Assembly (NCBI GenBank): GCA_024404735.1 | Contig: JAKSPP010000078.1 | Coordinates: 1-6,954 of the forward strand | Direction of reading: 5' to 3' | DNA: 6,954 nt | Origin: Oscillospiraceae bacterium | GTDB taxonomy: Bacteria; Bacillota; Clostridia; Oscillospirales; Oscillospiraceae | The notes under the pieces: generated by a model | The model's input: the letters and a program-made list of their open reading frames with translations, nothing else | What the model was told of the DNA's origin: nothing | The model's database searches: none | Position numbers and translations under genes: made by a program | In this document: positions 1-4,838 of the stretch, one piece after another | Layout of the letters: every line of letters starts with the position of its first letter | How positions within the stretch are numbered: position 1 is the stretch's first letter

Positions 1-366
1 AGCGAGTTTCTTCTGAAGAGACAGTATAACCGTGTTTTCTCCTGCCTTGCGGATATTCTCTCGGACAAATCCAATCACCCTATTATGCTTTGTGCCCTTC
101 TTGTCGGTCAGCTTAAAAGCCTTTATATAATAAAGCTGTGTGAAAAAGAACGCCTTTCACAGAAGGAAACCATGGATAAGTGCGGAATTAAATTTTCCTT
201 TGCCTTTGACAAGCTCAATCAGGCAGCAAGGAATATAAGCCTTGACGGTGCAAAAGAGCTTCTGCAAAAATGTGTACAGTGCGATTACGCAATGAAGAGC
301 TCCGGCGGGGAGCCCGGAGAGCTGTTTGCGGGATTTCTTGCGGAGGCGGCTGTAATTCTGGGATGA
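1..366 (+). CDS. holA: DNA polymerase III delta subunit, C-terminal part (5' end outside window)
   Basis: Frame 1 is open from the first base to TGA at 364-366, giving 121 residues of a protein that is usually about 330-345 residues long. The delta subunit opens the beta sliding clamp and is part of the clamp-loader complex during chromosome replication. The visible part matches the all-helical C-terminal collar domain: a stretch PIMLCALLVGQLKSLYIIKL corresponds to the family's LL..l..qfr.ll..k helix, followed by a helix-turn segment (LSQKETMDKCGI), an F..KLNQAARNIS helix, and the characteristic end CDYAMKSSGGEPGELF, equivalent to D..iKtg......le. The clamp-binding and AAA-like N-terminal domains lie off the window. 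The stop overlaps the start of rnmV (ATGA at 363-366), which suggests translational coupling. Assignment rests on domain pattern by eye; the C-terminal domain diverges quickly between species. Confidence 0.85.
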   Translation, partial: SEFLLKRQYNRVFSCLADILSDKSNHPIMLCALLVGQLKSLYIIKLCEKERLSQKETMDKCGIKFSFAFDKLNQAARNISLDGAKELLQKCVQCDYAMKSSGGEPGELFAGFLAEAAVILG

Positions 367-962
367 AAAGAATAAAAGAAGTAATAGTTGTTGAGGGAAA
401 GTACGATAAGATTGCCCTGGGAAATGTCGTCGATGCTACTATCGTTACAACGGAGGGCTTCGGAATATTCAGGGACAGGGACAAGCAGGCAATGCTGAGG
501 CGTCTTGCCGATAAAAGAGGAATCATTGTCCTGACAGATGCAGACGGTGCGGGCTTTCTCATACGCTCAAAGCTGTCCGGAATTATTAAACCCGATAAGA
601 TTAAGCACGCCTATATCCCCGATATAGAAGGAAAGGAACGCCGAAAAGACAAGCCTTCAAAGGAGGGCACTCTGGGAGTTGAGGGTATGAGCCCTGAGGT
701 GCTTCTGCATGCACTTATCTCCGCCGGAGCAACAGTAGAAGACGGTGATGAGATAAGGTATTCTTCCGAAATAACAAAGGCGGACTTATTTATTCTCGGA
801 CTTTCGGGTGGAAATAACAGCAGCATAAAAAGAAAGGCCCTTCAGAAAGAACTGCTTCTTCCCGAAAAGCTTAGCGCAAATGCGCTTCTTTCCGTACTGA
901 ATATTATCACAACAAAAGCTGAACTTAAGGAAATAATCGATTCCATAGACACTGAGGGCTGA
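363..962 (+). CDS. rnmV: Ribonuclease M5 (5S rRNA maturation, Toprim domain)
   Basis: This 199-residue protein is an RNase M5, the double-strand-specific endonuclease that trims 5S rRNA precursors in low-GC Gram-positive bacteria, acting with ribosomal protein L18. A Toprim domain covers roughly residues 5-90: VVEGKYD holds the catalytic-type Glu11, and LTDADGAGF holds the acidic pair Asp59 and Asp61. The family-typical GVEGMSPEVLLHAL segment follows near residues 105-118. The C-terminal part (ITKADLFILGLSGG through ALLSVLNII) matches the DUF4093-like tail. The start at 363 gives the family-typical N terminus MKRIKEVIVVEGKYDK; an upstream in-frame ATG at 270 would add 31 residues inside holA and is unlikely. 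A GGAGG at 342-346 lies 16 bases upstream, which is far, so coupling to holA through the ATGA overlap is the better explanation. Its usual partner ksgA does not follow here. Confidence 0.93.
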   Translation: MKRIKEVIVVEGKYDKIALGNVVDATIVTTEGFGIFRDRDKQAMLRRLADKRGIIVLTDADGAGFLIRSKLSGIIKPDKIKHAYIPDIEGKERRKDKPSKEGTLGVEGMSPEVLLHALISAGATVEDGDEIRYSSEITKADLFILGLSGGNNSSIKRKALQKELLLPEKLSANALLSVLNIITTKAELKEIIDSIDTEG

Positions 963-1006
963 TTATTTCGGACAGATATAAAAAGAGCATTTCTTTTTCA
1001 TATGCA

Positions 1007-1038
1007 AAAATGCACGCTGCATTTGCGGCGTGCATTTT
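1007..1038. terminator. Bidirectional intrinsic terminator between rnmV and the convergent gene
   Basis: AAAATGCACGC (1007-1017) and GCGTGCATTTT (1028-1038) form a perfect 11-bp stem. Three more pairs (one U-G) leave an ATTT loop at 1021-1024. T-rich sequence follows on the plus strand (TTTTACATTCATTTTT), and five T follow on the minus strand because of A1006-1010. It can therefore end both rnmV and the convergent minus-strand gene. Confidence 0.88.
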
Positions 1039-1048
1039 ACATTCATTT

Positions 1049-1849
1049 TTACTTAATAAAACCGTTTTCCGAAAGCCACTTCTTTCCGGACTCCGCATCC
1101 ATTACCTCAAGGGTTGCAGTTGCATCCGGAGTTAATTTCTCTGCATAGCGCAATATCTCCGCAACATCCATCACTCCATCACCCGGAAGATTGTGCAAAT
1201 CTCTTACACCATCATTATTATGAATATGATAGTGAGAGAGTCTGTCCTTCCAGGCATCAATCCATTGAGAGACGGGAATCTCACTTTTCACATTGGCATG
1301 ACCAATATCCAGGCAAAGAGAAAATCTCTTATCATCAACAGCTTCCGCAATTTTAAGCATATCATCGGGCACACTGTCCATAACGTTCTCAAGAACAATT
1401 CTGTAATCTCCCGGAACCTCGTCGAGAAATCGTTTCCAGAATACGATTGACTTTTCCGTAAACCACGACGGAAAATAAATATTCGGAACAAAGCCGGAAT
1501 GGATAACAACCTTCTCGATTCCGAGAGAAAGCGCAGTATTTACCGCAATCTTATATCTGTCAAAGGCAAATTGTGCGGCATCGGGGTCTATGGCTGCGGG
1601 AAAAAGCTCATTATACGGGCCGTGAACAACAGCCACCGAACCGGAACCGGCATCTCTTTTCATTTTGGAAACCGATGTGGAATACGCCTCTCCCCACAGA
1701 TTTAAAGAATTGCATAATTCTGTAAGCTCGATTCCAAGAGGAGTGTTTTTTACAATACCCGATGTTTTTTCTTCATAGGCTAAAACCGGGTCAGTACCGG
1801 TCATATACTCGTCAACCAGATCCGCCATATTGGACAGACAGTAAATCAT
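1049..1849 (-). CDS. Sugar phosphate isomerase/epimerase-like TIM-barrel protein (endonuclease IV fold)
   Basis: This is a 266-residue cytoplasmic protein of the AP-endonuclease-2 / xylose-isomerase-like TIM-barrel superfamily (PF01261 type). Residues in the right order to be the metal ligands of that fold are His76 (VVHGPY), His117 (VIHSGF), Glu154 (VLENV), Asp181 and His184 (LDIGHAN), His208 or His210 (HYHIHNND), Asp217 and His219 (RDLH), and Glu248 (TLEVMD). Having all of these suggests an active metalloenzyme. The family includes sugar isomerases, epimerases, IolE-like dehydratases and true endonuclease IV, so the substrate cannot be told from sequence; it is shorter and more divergent than typical Nfo proteins. 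The start at 1849 is chosen because GGAGG (plus-strand CCTCC 1858-1862) lies 8 bases upstream; the longer reading from 1885 has no such site. It is monocistronic, with its own promoter and a shared terminator. Confidence 0.8.
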   Translation of the reverse strand: MIYCLSNMADLVDEYMTGTDPVLAYEEKTSGIVKNTPLGIELTELCNSLNLWGEAYSTSVSKMKRDAGSGSVAVVHGPYNELFPAAIDPDAAQFAFDRYKIAVNTALSLGIEKVVIHSGFVPNIYFPSWFTEKSIVFWKRFLDEVPGDYRIVLENVMDSVPDDMLKIAEAVDDKRFSLCLDIGHANVKSEIPVSQWIDAWKDRLSHYHIHNNDGVRDLHNLPGDGVMDVAEILRYAEKLTPDATATLEVMDAESGKKWLSENGFIK

Positions 1850-1857
1850 CACAAGTT

Positions 1858-1862
1858 CCTCC
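1858..1862 (-). promoter_or_regulatory. Ribosome binding site deciding the start at 1849
   Basis: The minus strand reads CGGAGGAACTTGTGATG. GGAGG is 8 bases from the ATG at 1849-1847, which is ideal spacing. It falls inside the 12-codon upstream extension, so that extension is probably untranslated leader. Confidence 0.8.
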
Positions 1863-1889
1863 GCACAGACTGTATCACAAAGCAAGAGT

Positions 1890-1918
1890 ATATTATTTTA
1901 ATAAAAAGCAAAAGTCAA
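1890..1918 (-). promoter_or_regulatory. Sigma-A-type promoter of the TIM-barrel gene
   Basis: On the minus strand TTGACT (plus 1913-1918) is followed after 17 bases by TAATAT (plus 1890-1895). This predicts initiation near 1882 and a leader of about 33 bases containing the ribosome binding site. The promoter lies immediately downstream of the terminator of the RNA candidate, so the gene looks independently transcribed. Confidence 0.65.
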
Positions 1919-1929
1919 TGAAAAAAAGC

Positions 1930-1968
1930 AAAAAAATATCCCCCGTCGTGCCGCTATTCACGACGGGG
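1930..1968 (-). terminator. Strong intrinsic terminator at the 3' end of the RNA candidate
   Basis: CCCCGTCGTG (1941-1950) and CACGACGGGG (1959-1968) form a perfect 10-bp GC-rich stem with an 8-base loop. On the minus strand the stem is followed by GATA and then seven T, GC and seven more T. On the plus strand what follows is A-rich, so the signal is oriented to stop minus-strand transcription. No minus-strand protein gene lies upstream of it, which points to a non-coding transcript. Confidence 0.88.
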
Positions 1969-2429
1969 AAAACAAGGAGTGGATATTATCCGCAGAGCCT
2001 GTCTGAAACTCATACGGAAAGGAGGAGGTATTCGTCCTACCGGGGGAGCTCACTCCCCGGCCGGACAATGGAAAAAGGAGATATATTAAGGAACAGTCTC
2101 ATGTTCCTTTTGGTTTTACGATAAAAACAAAAAATGCATTGAATGATTTCACAAATCAAACAATGCAAACGTTTTTATGCATAAACAATAGGAATTCCGG
2201 AGCGCGGAATGCTCTACTTACAGGGTTTCGAGAATATCCTGACTCGCAATAGCAGATAATAATCTGTACGCACAATTCCTACCTTCCCCTTAATGAGTGG
2301 CGAAATAAAAATTCCAAAGCAAACGCTTTTCGGATTGTGCTCATGCTCACAGTACCGTTTCTGTGCGGGGTTTTGCACCCCATTCCTCTCATACGGCCTT
2401 GCCGCTGAAACTCTGTATATTCAATTTAC
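1930..2429 (-). ncRNA. Candidate large structured non-coding RNA, about 500 nt, unassigned
   Basis: No plausible protein gene exists on either strand here, but the minus strand has a promoter (2436-2463), a terminator (1930-1968) and dense local pairing between them. Helices, plus-strand coordinates, 5' to 3' along the RNA: 2401-2404/2394-2397; 2378-2381/2367-2370; 2361-2365/2348-2352; 2325-2333/2314-2320 (2-base bulge); 2262-2266/2253-2257; 2205-2210/2194-2199; 2161-2167/2135-2141 with inner 2153-2158/2144-2149 and outer 2171-2176/2123-2128; 2102-2109/2088-2095; and 2053-2060/2040-2048 capped outward by 2063-2066/2034-2037. A possible long-range pairing joins 2278-2287 with 2016-2025 (9 of 10 pairs, one G-U). 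I looked for and did not see signatures of RNase P RNA, tmRNA, SRP RNA or a T-box. Size is in the range of large bacterial RNAs such as ROOL or OLE, but I cannot confirm either. The ends are inferred; the structure was read by eye. Confidence 0.7.
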
Positions 2430-2435
2430 AAGCTT

Positions 2436-2463
2436 ATTTTAGCATCGATACAGGAAAAGTCAA
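2436..2463 (-). promoter_or_regulatory. Extended -10 promoter of the RNA candidate
   Basis: The minus strand reads TTGACT (plus 2458-2463), 16 bases, then TAAAAT (plus 2436-2441). TGC directly before the -10 gives an extended -10 element. Initiation is expected near 2428-2430. The -35 block TTGACTTTT is the same as in the promoter of the TIM-barrel gene. No ribosome binding site or substantial reading frame follows it. Confidence 0.72.
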
Positions 2464-2501
2464 GCATTTTTTTAACAATATTCGTAATTTGTTATTAGTG
2501 C

Positions 2502-2525
2502 ATATTCTCTCAACCGAGAGAATAT
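2502..2525. repeat. Isolated perfect inverted repeat (10-bp arms, 4-base spacer)
   Basis: ATATTCTCTC (2502-2511) and GAGAGAATAT (2516-2525) are exact reverse complements around AACC. Only TTTTCT follows on the plus strand and no gene ends just before it, so it is a poor terminator candidate. It lies about 40 bases upstream of the RNA candidate's -35 box, where an operator is plausible. A hairpin in an undetected transcript is the alternative. Confidence 0.6.
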
Positions 2526-2641
2526 TTTCTGCATACACTATGTACAATTAATTCAATTGAGCTTTCGCATTTTCTATGCAGCATAAGTATCGGCAGGCTT
2601 AAAATACCGTAAAAAAGAGCATATCAAAAATACAAAAAATA

Positions 2642-2650
2642 TGATATAAT
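2642..2650 (+). promoter_or_regulatory. Distal candidate promoter of tig (extended -10 TGATATAAT)
   Basis: A consensus TATAAT at 2645-2650 is preceded by TGA, an extended -10 motif. The -35 position (2622-2627, TATCAA) is weak. Initiation would fall near 2657, giving a leader of about 160 bases for tig. In an AT-rich region such a match can occur by chance. Confidence 0.45.
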
Positions 2651-2651
2651 G

Positions 2652-2760
2652 CCAAAAGACAAAAGCCTATCAAAAACAACAAAAATATTAGCTAAAAAAC
2701 GCTTAAAACCTATTGCAATTTCCCGTAAAGGCTGTTATAATGCTATGGCTTGTCTTTTGG
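2652..2760. repeat. Inverted repeat with arms just after both tig -10 boxes
   Basis: CCAAAAGACAAAAGCC (2652-2667) pairs with GGCTTGTCTTTTGG (2747-2760): 14 base pairs interrupted by one 2-base bulge (A2661-2662). The left arm starts 2 bases after the distal TATAAT, and the right arm starts 6 bases after the proximal TATAAT. The arms are 79 bases apart. It could be a pair of operators bound with DNA looping, or a stem in the leader of the distal transcript. Confidence 0.6.
2713..2741 (+). promoter_or_regulatory. Proximal main promoter of tig
   Basis: TTGCAA (2713-2718), a 17-base spacer, and a perfect TATAAT (2736-2741) preceded by TGT (extended -10). Initiation is expected near 2748, giving a leader of about 72 bases. 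The strength fits the biased codon usage of tig and its optimally placed TAGGAGG at 2805-2811. Confidence 0.8.
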
Positions 2761-2819
2761 GCAAATTAACTAATCTGTAAATTAAAAATTATTTCTTTAT
2801 ACGGTAGGAGGTTTTTTAA

Positions 2820-4133
2820 ATGGAACTCACCAAGCAGGAAAAGCTCGAGAACGGTAAGCTTAACTTTACCGTTTCCATCGATGCTCAGGCATTTGAGAAG
2901 GCTATTAACGGCGCATATCTCAAGGCCAAGAAGAATATCTTTATCCCCGGTTTCCGTAAGGGCAAGGCTCCCAGAGCTGTTGTCGAAGGTATGTACGGCA
3001 AGGAAGTTTTCTATGAGGATGCTATTGACGAGATTGCTCCCGATGCATATGCAGAGAACATTGAGAAGACCGGCGAGCGTGTTGTAGGCCGTCCCGGAAT
3101 CAAGGACTTCAAGGTAAACGACGACAAGTCCGTTGAGCTCACATATGAGGTTGCCCTCTGGCCCGAAGCAGAGCTCGGCCAGTACAAGGGTGTTGAGGTT
3201 GTAAAGACTCCCGTTGTTGTCACCGATGATATGGTTAACCTCGAAATCGAGTCTGTAAGAAAGCGCAACGGCCGTATCATTACCGTTGACCGCGCTGCAA
3301 AGCTCGGCGATACCGTTAACATTGACTACGACGGTTACCTTGATGGTGAGCGTTTTGACGGCGGCAAGGCTGAGAACCATGACCTCGTTCTCGGTTCCAA
3401 CGCATTTGTTCCCGGCTTTGAGGCTCAGCTCATCGGCGCTGTTGCAGGCGATGAGAAGGATCTTGACATCACCTTCCCCGAGAACTACCACGAGGGTCTT
3501 GCAGGCAAGGCTGTTGTATTCAAGGTAAAGGTTAACGAGGTTAAGGAGAACGAGCTCCCCGCTCTCGACGATGAGTTTGCAAAGGATGTTTCCGAGTTTG
3601 ATACTCTCGACGAGTATGTTGCAGATGTAAGAAAGAACCTCACCGCATCCCGCGAGGCTGAGGCTGACCTCAACTTCAGAGAGATGGTCCTCGAGGCTGC
3701 TGCTGCAAACATGACCGTTACCATCCCCGATGAGATGATTGACGAGAGAGTTGACAGACTTGTTGACGATTACAACCAGAATCTTATGATGCAGGGCATG
3801 GACCTTCAGAGCTACCTCGGCTACATGAATATGGAAATGAACACCTTCCGCGGTTACATGCGTCCCAATGCAGAGAGCCAGGTCAAGGCAGAAATCTTCC
3901 TTGACAAGGTTGCTCAGGTTGAGGGCATTGAAATCAGCGAGGAAGAGATTGAAGCCGAGTACGCTTCCGCTGCAGAAAAGTACGGAATGGAAATCGACAA
4001 GATTAAGGCTGCCGTTAATTCCGGCGCAATCGTAACCGACCTCAAGCTCAAGAAGGCTACCGAGATCGTAGTTTCCAATGCTGTTGCTACCGAGCCCAAG
4101 GAAGAAGAGGCTAAGGAAGAAGCAGCTGAGTAA
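2820..4133 (+). CDS. tig: Trigger factor, ribosome-associated chaperone and peptidyl-prolyl isomerase
   Basis: This 437-residue protein is trigger factor, the chaperone docked beside the ribosomal exit tunnel. The N-terminal ribosome-binding domain (about 1-120) carries the signature loop GFRKGKAP at residues 44-51, which contacts protein L23. An FKBP-type prolyl isomerase domain spans about 160-240 (LGDTVNIDYDGYLDG through AVVFKVKVNEV, including VPGFEAQLIG). The helical C-terminal substrate-cradling domain covers about 250-415 (LDDEFAKDV onward), followed by a Glu/Lys/Ala-rich acidic tail (EPKEEEAKEEAAE). Length is normal for the family. The start is supported by TAGGAGG 8 bases upstream. 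Codons are strongly biased toward AAG, CTC, GTT and GAG, unlike rnmV and the TIM-barrel gene, which fits high expression. It is first in the tig-clpP-clpX-lon cluster, and no terminator lies in the 55 bases before clpP. Confidence 0.97.
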   Translation: MELTKQEKLENGKLNFTVSIDAQAFEKAINGAYLKAKKNIFIPGFRKGKAPRAVVEGMYGKEVFYEDAIDEIAPDAYAENIEKTGERVVGRPGIKDFKVNDDKSVELTYEVALWPEAELGQYKGVEVVKTPVVVTDDMVNLEIESVRKRNGRIITVDRAAKLGDTVNIDYDGYLDGERFDGGKAENHDLVLGSNAFVPGFEAQLIGAVAGDEKDLDITFPENYHEGLAGKAVVFKVKVNEVKENELPALDDEFAKDVSEFDTLDEYVADVRKNLTASREAEADLNFREMVLEAAAANMTVTIPDEMIDERVDRLVDDYNQNLMMQGMDLQSYLGYMNMEMNTFRGYMRPNAESQVKAEIFLDKVAQVEGIEISEEEIEAEYASAAEKYGMEIDKIKAAVNSGAIVTDLKLKKATEIVVSNAVATEPKEEEAKEEAAE

Positions 4134-4188
4134 TTCAGTCCCTTTAACTGAAAAATATCAAACTGAACCCTAAAAGGAGGTACTAATT

Positions 4189-4770
4189 ATGAGTTTGGTT
4201 CCTTATGTTGTTGAGCAGACCTCAAGGGGTGAACGCTCCTATGATATTTTCTCCAGACTTCTCAACGACCGCATTATTATGCTCTCCGAGGAGGTTAACG
4301 ATGCAACTGCAAGCCTGATTGTAGCGCAGATGCTTTACCTCGAGGCACAGGACCCCGACAAGGACATTCAGTTTTACATTAACTCCCCCGGCGGAAGTGT
4401 TACAGCCGGCTTTGCCATCTACGATACAATGCAGTATATTAAATGCGATGTATCAACCATCTGCATCGGTCTTGCGGCCTCCATGGGAGCTTTTCTGCTC
4501 TCCTCCGGCACAAAGGGCAAGAGAATTGCCCTGCCCAACTCCGAGATAATGATTCATCAGCCTCTCGGCGGTTTCCAGGGTCAGGCCACGGACATTGCAA
4601 TTCATGCAAAGCAGATTCTCCGCATTAAGGAAAATCTTACAACCATCCTTGCAGACAACTGCGGGAAGAGCGTTGACATATTAAGAGCGGATTGTGAGCG
4701 CGATAATTTTATGAGCGCACAGGAAGCACTTGATTACGGCCTTATTGACAAAGTAATAAGCAAAAGATAA
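4189..4770 (+). CDS. clpP: ATP-dependent Clp protease proteolytic subunit
   Basis: This 193-residue serine protease subunit forms the double-heptamer chamber of the Clp protease in the cytoplasm. The catalytic triad is visible: Ser98 in GLAASMGAF, His123 in MIHQPLGG, and Asp172 in ERDNFMSAQEALDYGLID. The oxyanion-region motif YINSPGGSV (residues 63-71) and the Glu170-Arg171 oligomerisation pair are present. The N terminus MSLVPYVVEQTSRGERSYDI is the short form typical of Firmicutes, with little propeptide. AAGGAGG at 4174-4180 sits 8 bases before the ATG. The gene follows tig by 55 bases without a terminator and is probably co-transcribed with it, then is followed by a terminator hairpin before clpX. 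Residue count and spacing are normal, with no sign of damage. Confidence 0.98.
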   Translation: MSLVPYVVEQTSRGERSYDIFSRLLNDRIIMLSEEVNDATASLIVAQMLYLEAQDPDKDIQFYINSPGGSVTAGFAIYDTMQYIKCDVSTICIGLAASMGAFLLSSGTKGKRIALPNSEIMIHQPLGGFQGQATDIAIHAKQILRIKENLTTILADNCGKSVDILRADCERDNFMSAQEALDYGLIDKVISKR

Positions 4771-4815
4771 CGCAATCGGGCGGAGCTTATACTCCGCCCG
4801 TATCGTGCATTTTTT
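4771..4815 (+). terminator. Intrinsic terminator between clpP and clpX
   Basis: CGGGCGGAG (4777-4785) and CTCCGCCCG (4792-4800) form a perfect 9-bp stem around CTTATA. The stem extends outward (4771-4776 with 4802-4807) with one bulge, one A-C mismatch and one G-U pair, bringing it close to T6 at 4810-4815. It begins directly after the clpP stop. Since clpX starts only 23 bases later with no clear promoter of its own, partial read-through is likely. Confidence 0.75.
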
Positions 4816-4838
4816 AAGCTGAAGGATTTTTTATTTTT

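Larger units (their letters stand above)
2464..2819. other. AT-rich divergent control region, no protein gene seen
   Basis: These 356 bases separate the leftward RNA candidate from the rightward tig cluster. They hold a perfect dyad at 2502-2525, two candidate plus-strand promoters (2642-2650 and 2713-2741), an inverted repeat tied to both promoters, and the tig ribosome binding site (TAGGAGG 2805-2811). I see no CIRCE element (TTAGCACTC with GAGTGCTAA) and no tandem CtsR heptamers, so the usual Firmicutes heat-shock operators are not evident. No credible small reading frame was found. Confidence 0.7.

Noticed and set aside
2009..2017. Resemblance of CCGTATGAG to group II intron domain V
   Set aside because: Only the short CCGTATGAG matches. 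The rest of the 34-base domain V hairpin and any reverse transcriptase gene are missing.
1762..2124. 120-codon plus-strand reading frame
   Set aside because: Runs antisense through the TIM-barrel gene start, its promoter and the RNA terminator. Composition is Ser/Arg/Tyr-rich without a known motif.
2279..2392. 37-codon minus-strand reading frame near the 5' end of the RNA candidate, starting at 2392
   Set aside because: Only a weak AAGG precedes it, its sequence is basic and unrecognisable, and it overlaps four of the predicted helices. A small peptide cannot be excluded but is not supported.
1930..2429. RNase P RNA, tmRNA, SRP RNA or T-box leader
   Set aside because: No GAGGAAAGTCC or ACAGAAnnCGGCTTA pair, no tRNA-like ends with CCA, no GGAAGCAGC-type SRP loop, and no T-box AGGGTGGNACCGCG were found on the minus strand.
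2363..2551. 62-codon plus-strand reading frame in the RNA region
   Set aside because: No ribosome binding site, low-complexity unfamiliar protein, and it runs against the structured transcript and across its promoter.
2605..2806. TACCGTA (2605-2611) and TACGGTA (2800-2806) inverted repeat that could mask the tig ribosome binding site
   Set aside because: Only 7 pairs, and the left arm lies upstream of both predicted start points, so it would not be in the tig transcript.
2464..2819. CtsR or HrcA (CIRCE) heat-shock operator before tig-clpP
   Set aside because: No tandem GGTCAAA-type heptamers and no TTAGCACTC/GAGTGCTAA pair were seen in the region.
2766..3491. Long minus-strand frame opposite tig (241 codons)
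   Set aside because: Antisense shadow caused by the strong codon bias of tig. The plus strand is clearly trigger factor, and similar shadows lie opposite clpX and lon.
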